A stretch of 64,000 nucleotides of DNA from Ignavibacteria bacterium. GTDB lineage: Bacteria; Bacteroidota; Ignavibacteria; Tepidaquicellales; Tepidaquicellaceae. Of this stretch, positions 9,226 to 17,353 are shown piece after piece; positions within the stretch are counted from its first letter, which is position 1; every line of letters starts with the position of its first letter. The stretch lies in contig JBAZNU010000001.1 of NCBI GenBank assembly GCA_041649015.1, positions 310,001 to 374,000 on the forward strand, given 5' to 3'. The notes under the pieces are model-generated. The model had not been told where the DNA came from and ran no database searches. It saw only the letters and a list, made by a program, of their open reading frames with translations. The position numbers were made by a program, and so were the translations under genes.

Positions 9226-9338
9226 CCATTTGTCATCCCCGCTTGCTCTTAGCGGGGATCTTATCAAGATAAATTGTTCTTCTCTGCATCCGAGTCGCAG
9301 ATCCGACATTTCTTTGGCGGACGATCCTTGCGGTTAAA
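9226..9338. repeat. Dispersed palindromic elements
   Basis: Two short elements lie together. First, TTGTCATCCCCGCTTGC...GCGGGGATC (9229-9261) is one copy of a TTTGTCATTCCCG...CGGGAATC inverted-repeat family seen again at 10.7-10.9 kb. Second, GTCGCAGATCCGAC...GGCGGACGATCC (9293-9338) resembles the GTCGAAGATCCG element at 46.1 and 59.2 kb. The next stretch (about 9380-9445) matches, by eye, the common CACCACAAAAACACGGAGG-type intergenic sequence; small ORFs here look spurious. Confidence 0.5.
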
Positions 9339-9458
9339 ATCTCTATCATTTGTTTACTCTGTCTTATTTTCTTCTTTGTGTCCTCCGTGTTTTTGTGGTG
9401 AAAATCATTTCTTCTCTGTTTTTGCTTTGTAACAAACACCACAAAAATAAAAAATAAT

Positions 9459-10634
9459 CTAAAGATTTTTTGAGATTGTTTGGACGACGAAGTTTATCAT
9501 TTCTTCTGTGAGTTCAGGGTAAATAGGAAGAGCGATTGATGTTGAAGCTGCATTCTCGGCAATCGGGAAACCTGATTGATTGAGGTCCCGGAAGCATTCC
9601 TGTTTATGGAACGGAACGGGATAATAAATTTCAGAACCAATTTCATTCTCAGAAAGATGTTTTCGCATTTCGTCTCTATTCTGAACGCGGATAACGTACT
9701 GATTGTAAATGTGGTAGTTATAGATACCGCCCGTGATTTGTTTTGGGACTGGATTTTTATAAAGTGCTTTTGGCAGCAGTACTTTATTTTTGTCGTCGTA
9801 AGAAATTCTGCCTTCATCTTCCGCAAGACCTGCTTCGATGAAGAGTTTTGTGTAAAGTTCGGCATTAACTCTTCTTTTGGCTGACCAGCTGTCGAGATGC
9901 GGGAATTTCACGTTAAGAACAGCCGCCTGAATTTCATCAATCCTGAAATTACCGCCTATCATTTTATGGTAATACTTCGGTTTACTGCCGTGAACCCTTA
10001 AGATTCGGAGCTTTTCGCCGAGAGCATCGTCGTTTGTAGTAACAATACCGCCGTCGCCGAATCCTCCGAGGTTTTTACTCGGGAAGAAAGAGAAGCAGCC
10101 AATATCTCCGATTGAGCCGAGACGTCTGCCGTCTTTATAGTTAACGCCAATTGCCTGAGCACCGTCTTCAACGACCCTTAGATTGTGTTTTTTTGCTAAA
10201 GTCATGATCTCGTCCATTTCTGCGGACTGTCCGTAAAGATGAACGGGAATAATTGCTTTTGTCTTCGGAGATATTTTCTTCTCTATAATTGACGGGTCGA
10301 TGTTAAAAGATACGGGATCCGAATCGACAAAGACCGGAATTGCATTCAGTCTTGCAACGACGCCTGCAGTAGCGAAGAAAGAATAAGTCGGGAGAATAAT
10401 TTCATCGCCGGGTTTAATATCGATTGCCATAAGTGCGATAAGCAAAGCATCGGTGCCGGAAGAAACTCCGACTGCATGTTTTGTACCTGTATATTCGGCA
10501 ACCGTTGCCTCGAGTTTTTTTACTTCAGGACCGAGGATAAAATACTGTGATTCTGCGACGCTGATAAGAGCTTTATTGATTTCATCTTTGATAGCCGCAT
10601 ATTGAGCTTTAAGGTCTAATAATGGTACTTTCAT
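9459..10634 (-). CDS. DegT/DnrJ/EryC1/StrS sugar aminotransferase (WbpE-like)
   Basis: 391 residues, a fold-type I PLP aminotransferase. The catalytic Lys187 lies in FFPSKNLGGFGDGG, with Asp157 and Gln160 (VVEDGAQAIG) for the PLP pyridine and ring, and SSGTDAL near 58-64 for the phosphate. With the acyltransferase and oxidoreductase immediately upstream it makes the WbpB-WbpE-WbpD set, which converts UDP-GlcNAcA to UDP-2,3-diacetamido-2,3-dideoxy-glucuronate; this gene would be the 3-aminotransferase. UDP-GlcNAc 6-dehydrogenase (WbpA) is not in the window. The gene order E-D-B on the minus strand is separated by 400-base and 144-base spacers, so a single tight operon is doubtful. Confidence 0.88.
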   Translation of the reverse strand: MKVPLLDLKAQYAAIKDEINKALISVAESQYFILGPEVKKLEATVAEYTGTKHAVGVSSGTDALLIALMAIDIKPGDEIILPTYSFFATAGVVARLNAIPVFVDSDPVSFNIDPSIIEKKISPKTKAIIPVHLYGQSAEMDEIMTLAKKHNLRVVEDGAQAIGVNYKDGRRLGSIGDIGCFSFFPSKNLGGFGDGGIVTTNDDALGEKLRILRVHGSKPKYYHKMIGGNFRIDEIQAAVLNVKFPHLDSWSAKRRVNAELYTKLFIEAGLAEDEGRISYDDKNKVLLPKALYKNPVPKQITGGIYNYHIYNQYVIRVQNRDEMRKHLSENEIGSEIYYPVPFHKQECFRDLNQSGFPIAENAASTSIALPIYPELTEEMINFVVQTISKNL

Positions 10635-11039
10635 TTATTGATATTTATTTGGTTAATGTGTAATTTAGAGCCGTGACGCTAAGAGTCCGCCAGAGAGCTT
10701 ACCTCAAAACCACCCCCATTTGTCATTCCCAAATGTTTTTATCGGGAATCCATTTCATTTTTGATGTTTCTTTTTTACTTTTAAAAAATACTTTTAGTTT
10801 TGAGACGGACTCCAGGGAACTTGCCTCAAAATCAACCTCCTTTGTCACCTCGTTTGTCATTCCCGTTTGTTAACCTCGTTTGTCAACCTCGTTTGTCATT
10901 CCCGAATGTTTTAATCGGGAATCTAATCTATTTCATATATATTTTTTTGCTTCTATCAAAAACTATATGTTTTGAGACAAACTCCGCGGAAGGCATAGAA
11001 CGCACCGTGACGAGTAAAAACGGGACGCTGATTTAAGGA
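10635..11039. repeat. Intergenic tandem of palindromic repeats
   Basis: No gene in 405 bases. Two diverged units are seen, each with TTTGTCATTCCC(A/G)AATGTTTT(T)ATCGGGAATC (10717-10752 and 10885-10922) and a TTTTGAGAC(G/A)(G/A)ACTCC block (10797 and 10971). The CATTCCCG...CGGGAATC halves can form hairpins. Between them are short CTCGTTTGTCA repeats (10855-10895). A third hairpin copy lies at 9.23 kb. The function is unknown; they resemble dispersed REP-type elements. Confidence 0.6.
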
Positions 11040-11630
11040 TTATTTAACTTCCGAAACTATTCCATCTTTCAGTAAGTACTTCTTGTTTGCTTTCTCGCAG
11101 TACGCGAACCCGTCTTTATCGAATTTGAGGCGTTTGCCTGCTTCGCTCATCCAGCCGATTATTTTCGCAGGATTACCCACAACGAGTGCGTAGTCGGGAA
11201 CGTCCTTTGTGACAACGGAACCGGCTCCCACGAATGCAAACCGTCCTACAGTATGACCGCAGACGACTGTTGAATTAGCTCCGAGTGAAGCACCTTCTTT
11301 AACGAGCGTATTTATGTAAAACTCGGCACCGACTTGCGGGTATTTGCTTCTGGGGTCCAGGATATTTGTGAACACCATAGACGGACCGCAAAAGACATAA
11401 TCTTCAAGAGTTACCCCTTCATACACGGAGACATTATTTTGAATTTTAACATAATTTCCGATAGTTACGTTATTAGCAACGTTTACATTTTGTCCGAGAA
11501 CACAGAATTTACCGATTTTTGCGCCGGACTGGACGTGGGAGAAATGCCAGATTTTTGTTCCTTCTCCGATTTCGACGCCGTCATCAACGACGGCATACTT
11601 GTTTACCACAAAAGGTTTTTTTTCTTCCAT
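11040..11630 (-). CDS. Left-handed beta-helix N-acetyltransferase (WbpD-like)
   Basis: 196 residues of hexapeptide repeats forming a left-handed beta-helix. N-terminal coils include VDDGVEIGEGTKIWHFSHV, and the conserved His is in IWHFSHVQ. This start is typical of WbpD/PglD-type acyltransferases that use acetyl-CoA on a UDP-3-amino sugar acid. The C-terminal VVGNPAKIIGWM segment is the usual end of the helix plus cap. Between the WbpE-like and WbpB-like genes it would acetylate the 3-amino group to give UDP-GlcNAc(3NAc)A. It is cytoplasmic, with no signal or membrane segment. Confidence 0.87.
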   Translation of the reverse strand: MEEKKPFVVNKYAVVDDGVEIGEGTKIWHFSHVQSGAKIGKFCVLGQNVNVANNVTIGNYVKIQNNVSVYEGVTLEDYVFCGPSMVFTNILDPRSKYPQVGAEFYINTLVKEGASLGANSTVVCGHTVGRFAFVGAGSVVTKDVPDYALVVGNPAKIIGWMSEAGKRLKFDKDGFAYCEKANKKYLLKDGIVSEVK

Positions 11631-11774
11631 TGTATTTATAATTTTAAGTTACGTGTATGAACGGGAAACGATATGAGTATAGTAGAGAAATCTACAAACA
11701 AAGAAAAGATTTATCACTGAGAACACAGAAATAATAACAGAGGACGGTGTTTGCAAACGCATAAATATTTAATA

Positions 11775-12923
11775 TTAACGAGGTTTTAATTCGTTTGAAG
11801 CTTTTTCGAGAATTTCAAGAACTTCGAGAGCATGTCTGCCGTCCGTACGCGGTTTTTCATTATTTAGGATACAATTGAAGAAATGTTTTTGTTCTTCGGC
11901 AAGGGGCTGGGCAGTCTCAAAATCAACAGATTCATAATCTGCATCAAACTTTTCAATGTTCCCGTTCACCATCTTAAATCCCTTCTTGTAAAACTTCAGC
12001 TTTTCTGTCTTTAGTGTATCCTCAAAAGTCAGCATACCTTCCGTTCCGATTACCACCATTCTTTGTTCCTTAAAAGGATGCAGCCAGCTCACATAAATAT
12101 GCGCATGAACATTATCTGGATACTCAAGAATTGTAAGGGTTGAATCCTCAATATTTTCCTGTACGAACCTTGCGCCCGAAGCTTTCACGCTCACAGGATT
12201 CGTGCCGGTCAGAAACTGAATCACGGAAATATCATGCGGTGCAAAACTCCACAAAATATTCTCTTCCGTTCTTATCGCACCAAGGTTAAGTCTGTTGCTG
12301 TAAACATATTGCAGTTTACCAAGCTTTCCATTTATGACAAACTCTTTCATCTTAAGAACCGCAGGATGAAACAGCAGAATATGCCCGACCATCAGCTTCA
12401 ATCTTTTCCTCTCCGAAATCTCAACCAGCTCTCTTGCTTCAGCAGTCAGCAAAGTAATCGGCTTTTCAACCAAAACATTCTTTCCCGCCTCCAGCGACCG
12501 CTTCGCTAGTTCAAAATGCGTCTCCGCCGAAGTCGCAATAATCACGGCATTCACCTCATCATCCTTTATCACATCCTCAAAATCCGTCGTAAATATAATC
12601 CTCAAATCTCTCGCACTCTCTCTTTCTCTTCCGTCCGCTGCCCGCTGCCCGCTGTCCGCTATCTCTCTATCTCTTCCGTCCACTGAACGCTGAACGCTGA
12701 AACCTGAACGCTGTAAGCTATCCGCTGTACGCTGTTCCTTGTCACAAACATATCTCAGTCCGCTTCCAAGAATTCCATTAGCAGTCTTAATATGGTTAAA
12801 CCCCCATCTCCCTGCCCCCGCAATCCCTAATTTAATATCCCTATCTTTAATATCTCTATCTTTATTATCTCTATCTTTAATATCCCTATCTTTAATATCT
12901 CTATCTTTAATATCCCTATCCAT
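11775..12923 (-). CDS. Gfo/Idh/MocA oxidoreductase (WbpB-like) with repeat-expanded N-terminus
   Basis: An NAD-dependent sugar oxidoreductase. The Rossmann motif GIAGAGRWGFNH and the catalytic-type EKP motif (NVLVEKPI) are present, followed by the C-terminal beta-sheet domain. In the WbpB role it would oxidise UDP-GlcNAcA at C3 for the WbpE-like transaminase. Two oddities are visible. First, the N-terminus before KLGIAGAG is a run of DRDIK pentapeptides from a 15-bp tandem repeat. Second, about 45 residues rich in RSDQ interrupt the Rossmann fold after YVCDKE; they are encoded by 7-bp repeats. Family members normally have about 20 residues there. I chose the ATG at 12923; an in-frame ATG at 12962 is also possible. 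Activity may or may not survive. Confidence 0.82.
   Translation of the reverse strand: MDRDIKDRDIKDRDIKDRDNKDRDIKDRDIKLGIAGAGRWGFNHIKTANGILGSGLRYVCDKEQRTADSLQRSGFSVQRSVDGRDREIADSGQRAADGRERESARDLRIIFTTDFEDVIKDDEVNAVIIATSAETHFELAKRSLEAGKNVLVEKPITLLTAEARELVEISERKRLKLMVGHILLFHPAVLKMKEFVINGKLGKLQYVYSNRLNLGAIRTEENILWSFAPHDISVIQFLTGTNPVSVKASGARFVQENIEDSTLTILEYPDNVHAHIYVSWLHPFKEQRMVVIGTEGMLTFEDTLKTEKLKFYKKGFKMVNGNIEKFDADYESVDFETAQPLAEEQKHFFNCILNNEKPRTDGRHALEVLEILEKASNELKPR
12615..12738. repeat. In-gene 7-bp repeats, CGCTGNN dialect
   Basis: Runs such as GCTGCCC GCTGCCC GCTGTCC and GCTGAAC GCTGAAC lie in frame inside the WbpB-like gene. They match the dialect of the 6.0-kb array and share its CTCTTCC words. 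The reading frame stays open, so this is a tolerated insertion or expansion. Confidence 0.8.
12834..12923. repeat. 15-bp tandem repeat (six copies) at WbpB-like N-terminus
   Basis: On the coding strand GATAGRGATATTAAA repeats six times (one copy has GATAAT), giving six DRDI/NK units directly after the start codon. It could be length-variable between strains. Confidence 0.85.
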
Positions 12924-12957
12924 AATATTTTTAAAATATATTTTTAAAATTCTCTTC

Positions 12958-13190
12958 CTCACCTACTCACCTTCTCACCTTCTCACCCGCTCTTCCCTAC
13001 TCACCCGCTCTTCCCTACTCACTTACTCACCTGCTCTTCCCTACTCACCCGCTCATCCCTACTCACTTACTCACCTGCTCTTCCCTACTCACCCGCTCTT
13101 CCCTACTCACTTACTCACCCACTCACCTACTCACTTGCTCTTTCCTACTCACTTACTCACCTGCTCTTCCCTACTCACTTGCTCTTTCTC
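12958..13190. repeat. 7-bp repeat array, dialect CACCTAC/TCACTTA with GCTCTTCC
   Basis: About 230 bases of CACCTAC TCACTTA CTCACCT heptamers punctuated by CTGCTCTTCCCTACT, two heptamers long so the phase of seven is kept. It abuts the WbpB-like start on one side and the nucleotidyltransferase stop on the other. Confidence 0.9.
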
Positions 13191-14283
13191 ACTTAATCAC
13201 TGCTCTCAAATACCTCCAATACCCCCTCACTCCCCCGCTCCCATAATTCGCCGCAAGCCACCTCCTCGGAGGTACCGCAATCCTGTAAACATACCTCACC
13301 TTGTTCCACACACCCGTAATCGACCTCATCTTATACAAAAAAACCGTACCCTTCGAACCCTTCCCCGATACAAACAACCTCTCAAGCCCCGAATCACCCT
13401 CATTCACCAGCCTCTCATCAAAATACCTCTCCTCCGTCTCCGTCCCTAAATAAAACCGTGCATACGTCAACCCAATCCTCAAATCACTCTCCAGTTCCGT
13501 CCCCTTTACCGTCCTGTCAACCTCCGCCCGGTCAATTTCCTTCCCATACAGCCTTACAAGCTCATTAATATCGCAAAGATGCCTCAGCGACGCCCCCGTG
13601 TACAAATGCCGCCTGAAATGATTGCAAAGATGAACCAGTTTCATCTCATTCGAAAGTACATAAACATTATCCCTCACACGCACTGCCTTCTCAAACGCAA
13701 TCTTCGTTATCGGATAAAGTAACCCCACACCAAAAAGATTCCAATGCACCTCAACAGTAAAAGCATCCGTCTTCAATTGCGGCAAATGGGAACAAACATC
13801 CTTATGCACATCAGACCTGTATTCAATCTCATCACCCGACTCCGCCGCAAACCCGCTCTCCAGCAATCCTTTCCAAACCTCCTCCGCAAACTCCCTCTCA
13901 ACAAGAATATCCACATCCCCCATCGACCTCATCCCTGTCGACGGATACATCGACAAAAACAAATCCGCCCCCTTCACAAACACAACCTTCCTCCCAATCC
14001 TCTCCGAAAGCAGCGCCACCGCCTTCTCCGCCGCCATATTCCTCACCGCATTCTCATAATACCGCTCCCTCATCCTCTCCTCAAACCAGCCCGGCACCCC
14101 CTCAAGCAGCCCATACCTCCTCATCGAATAAAACACAATCCCCTCCACACCATGCATCACACAAATCCTCATCACCCCTTCCCAATCAATCCCATCCGCA
14201 GCAGCATCCCTCGCATCCCTTACATCCGCATCACTCATCACAACCCTCGCCGCCACCCTCACAAACCTCTCTTCCCCCTTCAT
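13189..14283 (-). CDS. Nucleotidyltransferase-family protein (NTP_transf_5-like)
   Basis: About 364 residues from the ATG at 14283 (MKGEERFVRV). The nucleotidyltransferase signature is near residues 105-130: KGADLF, then STGMRSMGDVDILV, where GD-x-D supplies two metal-binding acids. The family (uncharacterised NTP_transf_5) is often found in polysaccharide loci, but its substrate is unknown. Base use is unlike the neighbours: many AGG, GGG, GTG and GAG codons make the plus strand very C-rich. Its start lies inside a 20-bp tandem repeat whose every unit carries a purine-rich stretch and ATG, so several in-frame and out-of-frame starts compete. Its last codons (LRAVIK) run into the heptamer array. 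Confidence 0.75.
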   Translation of the reverse strand: MKGEERFVRVAARVVMSDADVRDARDAAADGIDWEGVMRICVMHGVEGIVFYSMRRYGLLEGVPGWFEERMRERYYENAVRNMAAEKAVALLSERIGRKVVFVKGADLFLSMYPSTGMRSMGDVDILVEREFAEEVWKGLLESGFAAESGDEIEYRSDVHKDVCSHLPQLKTDAFTVEVHWNLFGVGLLYPITKIAFEKAVRVRDNVYVLSNEMKLVHLCNHFRRHLYTGASLRHLCDINELVRLYGKEIDRAEVDRTVKGTELESDLRIGLTYARFYLGTETEERYFDERLVNEGDSGLERLFVSGKGSKGTVFLYKMRSITGVWNKVRYVYRIAVPPRRWLAANYGSGGVRGYWRYLRAVIK

Positions 14284-14523
14284 AATCCTCTCTTCCCCTT
14301 CATAATATATTCTTACCATTCATAATCCTCTCTTCCCCTTCATAATATATTCTTACCATTCATAATTCTCTCCTCCAATTCATAATTCTTTATTCCTCTT
14401 CATAATATTTTCTTACCATTTATAATTCTCTCCTCCAATTCATAATCCTTTCTTCCCCTTCATAATATTTTCTTAACATTTATAATTCTCTCCTCCAATT
14501 CATAATCCTCTTTTTTCTTTCAT
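14281..14523. repeat. 20-bp tandem repeat (about 12 copies) spanning a start region
   Basis: On the minus strand the unit is close to AAGGGGAAGAGAGGATTATG, i.e. a Shine-Dalgarno-like purine run and an ATG. Twelve units, mostly exactly 20 bases, run upstream of the nucleotidyltransferase gene. Because 20 is not a multiple of three, the ATGs fall in alternating frames. Confidence 0.88.
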
Positions 14524-14559
14524 CATCATATTATCTTTATATTCTATTATCTCTTTATA

Positions 14560-14988
14560 TTTATCTGCTCTTCCCACTCACCCTGCTCTTCCCACTCACC
14601 TACTCTTCCCTACTTACCTACTCACTTACTCACTTACTCACCTGCTCTTCCTCACCTACTCACCCTCTCGCCTGCTCTTCCCTACTCACCCACTCACCTA
14701 CTCACCCACTCGCTTTCTCACCTGCTCTTCCCCACTCACCTGCTCTTCCCCACTCACCTACTCACCTTCTCACCTTCTCACTTACTCACCTTCTCACCTT
14801 CTCTCTTTCTCACTTACTCACCTGTTCTTACTCACCTACTTACTTACTTCCTCACCTACTCACTTACTCACTTACTCACCCGTTCTTCCCTACTCACTTA
14901 CTCACCCACTCACCTACTCACTTACTCACTTACTCACTTGTTCTTTACTCACCTGCTCTTCCCTGCTCACCTACTCACTTGCTCTCCC
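14560..14988. repeat. 7-bp repeat array, CACCTAC/TCACTTA dialect
   Basis: About 430 bases of the same dialect as 12.96 kb, with many CTGCTCTTCC words and a few CTTTCTC variants. Its right end encodes the last residues and stop of the S23 gene at 14971. No gene is supported inside it. Confidence 0.9.
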
Positions 14989-15348
14989 CTTTAAATACTT
15001 TATCAATCCCATTAATTGTGCTTTAATCATCAATAATTTTTCAGTAACCTCAGTCAAAACCATATCATTAATAAAACCTAAATTAAAACTAATAATAAAT
15101 TGAGTTTCAACTTCCGACAAAGAACCTAAAGAAATATATAAAAATTGAATATACTCTTTATCGGAATTTCTTGCAGACCCCTCTGCAATATTTGAAGGAA
15201 TTGATACAGAAGCTCTTCTTATTTGATTGGTCAAACCATATATCTCAGAACTGGGAAAAGACTTTGTTATTTTATAAACATCTGTAACAAACAAAACAGA
15301 ATTTTTCCATACTTCCAAATCTTTATGCGTCCTTAATTTTTTCTCCAT
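14971..15348 (-). CDS. Four-helix bundle protein (S23 / 23S rRNA-intervening-sequence family), copy 1
   Basis: About 125 residues from the ATG at 15348 (MEKKLRTHKDLEVW). The family hallmarks are LEVWKNSVLF, YGLTNQIRRASVSIPSNIAEGSAR and the C-terminal helix. A longer start at 15411 would only translate repeat DNA. These proteins form helical pentamers; some are encoded within 23S rRNA intervening sequences, and a relative (Avd) acts in diversity-generating retroelements. The function of free-standing copies is unknown. Arrays lie on both sides, and the last five residues (GRASE) and the TAG stop are made from array heptamers. Four further S23 loci occur in this window (16864, 51403, 54973, 57353). 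Confidence 0.85.
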   Translation of the reverse strand: MEKKLRTHKDLEVWKNSVLFVTDVYKITKSFPSSEIYGLTNQIRRASVSIPSNIAEGSARNSDKEYIQFLYISLGSLSEVETQFIISFNLGFINDMVLTEVTEKLLMIKAQLMGLIKYLKGRASE

Positions 15349-15399
15349 ATTATTCTGATAATTTATTGCCTTCTTTTTTCTTTCTCCTTGATCCTGTTC

Positions 15400-15589
15400 T
15401 TCCCTACTCACCTGCTTTTACCTACTCACCTACTCACTTGTTCTCAACTGCTCTTCCCTACTCACCTACTCACCTACTCACTTGTTCTCACCTGCTCTTC
15501 CCTACTCACCTACTCACCTACTCACTTGTTCTCACCTGCTCTTCCCTACTCACCTACTCACCTACTCACTTGTTCTTTACTCACCGCTC
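15400..15589. repeat. 7-bp repeat array, CACCTAC/TCACTTG dialect
   Basis: About 190 bases of heptamers with a higher-order unit of roughly 50 bases (CTGCTCTTCC then CTACTCAC repeats then TTGTTCT) repeated about four times. It lies between S23 copy 1 and the sugar-transferase gene. Confidence 0.9.
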
Positions 15590-16726
15590 TCAAGAAGATC
15601 GTGCTCTCTTCACAAGTATATTCCACATCGCTTTCCAGAAATACACCCACTGCGTCTTCCATGGCGACCTCTCATACGCCTCCAAATACCTCATCTCCGA
15701 ACTCTGTATCTCCTCTATCGTCTTCGGCATATCAACATAATACGGCGGCACAAGCCCGGGCTTAAACTTCACCCGTTTTTCCTGAACCTTCTTATCATAC
15801 AAATTAAAATACTGCTTACTCAAAGGCCTCACACCCACTATCTTCATCTGCCCCTTCATCACATTCCATAACATCGGCAGCTCATCTAGCCAGAACTTCC
15901 TCAAAACCCTTCCCCAACCCGTAATCCTGAAATCATCCTGAAACTTTCCCCCCTCAGCCAGATTATTATTCTCATAAACATAATCCTGCAAATACTCAGA
16001 ATACGCATACATCGTCCTGAACTTACTCACATTAAAAATCACCCCGTCCTTCCCCACTCTCTTCAGCTTAACAAACGGACCGTACGTCGGCTCCGTATCA
16101 TACTTCGGCTTACTCACCTTCTCAAAACTAAAATACAAAATATTGTTAATATCCTTCTCACTAACTATCTTAAACCCGCATGAATAAAGCCTCCCAAACG
16201 CCTCCTCCCTCGAAATCGCTCTGTTCTGCCCCCTCGTCAGAAAAAAATAAATCCACTGCGTCAGCTTCAGCTTCGGAAAAATCCTTTTCACAACAAAATC
16301 CCCCCAATACAAGGGATAAGAAATCAGCGGATGATGCTTCCTCAAAATCCTCTTCTTCCTCTGCCTGTAAATCTCCACACACCCAGTAATCATCCCCCCC
16401 TTAACCAGCTTCCTGTTAATCGCCTCAAAATACTTATTTACATACCTGATATCATTAATCTTATGCACATTAATAATCACATTCTGCTCAGCATGAATAA
16501 TATCAATATTAAAAATACTCTCGCTATCCACCACATAAGCATCATCAAAATCCCTCATACTCTCAACAATATAATCAAACACATCCCTGCTTAGGTGCTT
16601 CTCCAGCTCCCTGATATGCGCATTCTGCATCACCCTCTTAATATTCTCATACTGCGTCAAATCCCGCGCAGCAATAGCTCTCCCCGGCACCTCTTCATTA
16701 ACAATATATTTAATCTTTTCTCTCAT
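15590..16726 (-). CDS. Initiating sugar phosphotransferase (bacterial sugar transferase family) with extra N-terminal domain
   Basis: 378 residues. The C-terminal 190 carry the monotopic phosphoglycosyl transferase core: VSKFRTMYAYSE, then a DDFRITGWGRVLRKFWLDELP block with the Asp-Glu pair, then MKIVGVRPL. These enzymes move a sugar-1-phosphate from UDP-sugar to undecaprenyl phosphate on the inner membrane face, the first committed step of repeat-unit assembly. The N-terminal 190 residues resemble a degenerate methyltransferase-like domain (INRKLVKGGMITGCVEIYRQ) in place of the usual multi-helix membrane region. The gene starts the export-competent part of this polysaccharide locus. C-rich plus-strand composition matches the 13.2-kb gene. 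Substrate sugar is unknown. Confidence 0.82.
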   Translation of the reverse strand: MREKIKYIVNEEVPGRAIAARDLTQYENIKRVMQNAHIRELEKHLSRDVFDYIVESMRDFDDAYVVDSESIFNIDIIHAEQNVIINVHKINDIRYVNKYFEAINRKLVKGGMITGCVEIYRQRKKRILRKHHPLISYPLYWGDFVVKRIFPKLKLTQWIYFFLTRGQNRAISREEAFGRLYSCGFKIVSEKDINNILYFSFEKVSKPKYDTEPTYGPFVKLKRVGKDGVIFNVSKFRTMYAYSEYLQDYVYENNNLAEGGKFQDDFRITGWGRVLRKFWLDELPMLWNVMKGQMKIVGVRPLSKQYFNLYDKKVQEKRVKFKPGLVPPYYVDMPKTIEEIQSSEMRYLEAYERSPWKTQWVYFWKAMWNILVKRARSS

Positions 16727-16735
16727 TTTAATTTT

Positions 16736-16908
16736 TCTATACGCTGCTCGCTAACCGCTATTTCTCTTATCTCTTCCTTCATCCCTTCTTTTAATTTCTT
16801 TTCTCTTTTTGTCACACATTACACGTCTCTCCCTTCACATCTCTCTCGTCACATCTCTTCCCGTCACATCTCCTTCGTCACGGCTCTCCCGTCACGCGTC
16901 ACTGCTCT
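16736..16908. repeat. 7-bp repeat array, CGTCACATCTCT dialect
   Basis: A few CGCTGCTCGCTAACC heptamers (16741-16760) precede a 14-base alternation of CATCTCT and C(C/T)CGTCA units (16825-16905) ending in CACTGCTCTTATC. The end encodes the C-terminal residues and stop of the next S23 gene. Confidence 0.75.
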
Positions 16909-17253
16909 TATCAATCCTAATATCATCCTTCTTAAATCGAACAGCTTGTCAAGAAATAAATCTAATTTTTCCTTAGATAAATAATTAATTTTGAAACTAA
17001 TTATTAATTGTGTCTCTAATTCTGAACAGCTACCTAACGAAATATATAAAAACTGTACAAACTCCTTTGTGTGATTTCGGCTGGCTCCCTCTGCAATATT
17101 AGAAGGTATAGAAATCGCGGATCTTCTAATCTGATTGGTTAAGCTATATATTTCCTCTTTAGGAAAATATTTAGTAATTTCATAAATATCAGTTACCAGG
17201 TCAACACTTTTCTTCCAGACATCTAAATCCCTATGTGATCTTATCTCACCCAT
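16864..17253 (-). CDS. Four-helix bundle protein (S23 family), copy 2
   Basis: 129 residues starting MGEIRSHRDLDVWKKS. Hallmarks are YSLTNQIRRSAISIPSNIAEGASR and the LYISLGSCSELETQ helix. The last 15 or so residues (AVTRDGRAVTKEM) and the stop are encoded by CGTCACGG-type array heptamers, so the natural C-terminus was probably shorter. Arrays flank both ends. See copy 1 for the family. Confidence 0.85.
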   Translation of the reverse strand: MGEIRSHRDLDVWKKSVDLVTDIYEITKYFPKEEIYSLTNQIRRSAISIPSNIAEGASRNHTKEFVQFLYISLGSCSELETQLIISFKINYLSKEKLDLFLDKLFDLRRMILGLIRAVTRDGRAVTKEM

Positions 17254-17279
17254 ATGTTTTAATGTTTTAATTTCTTAAT

Positions 17280-17353
17280 CCTGGCACTTGTCTCTTCCGT
17301 CACGTCTCTCCCGTCACGTCTCTCACGTCACGTCCCTCACGTCTCTCCCGTCA
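17280..17353. repeat. 7-bp repeat array, CGTCACGTCTCTCC dialect
   Basis: About 70 bases of alternating CGTCACG and TCTCTCC units between S23 copy 2 and the Wzi gene; it reaches the Wzi stop codon. Confidence 0.85.

Noticed and set aside
9233..9442. 69-codon minus-strand ORF after the DUF6448 gene
   Set aside because: It translates palindromic elements and the widespread CACCACAAAAACACGGAGG-type intergenic sequence; no homology or start signal.
12739..13449. Long plus-strand ORFs through the 12.9-13.2 kb array encoding LTRSSLLTYSP-like peptides
   Set aside because: They are translations of 7-bp repeats (peptide period seven) and of the reverse strand of the nucleotidyltransferase gene; no start signal or homology. 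The same applies to ORFs at 15.37-15.87, 51.72-52.15 and 53.43-53.82 kb.
16170..16389. ORFs of about 70 codons on both strands in the sugar-transferase gene
   Set aside because: Acidic or Ser-rich out-of-frame readings of the C-rich coding region.
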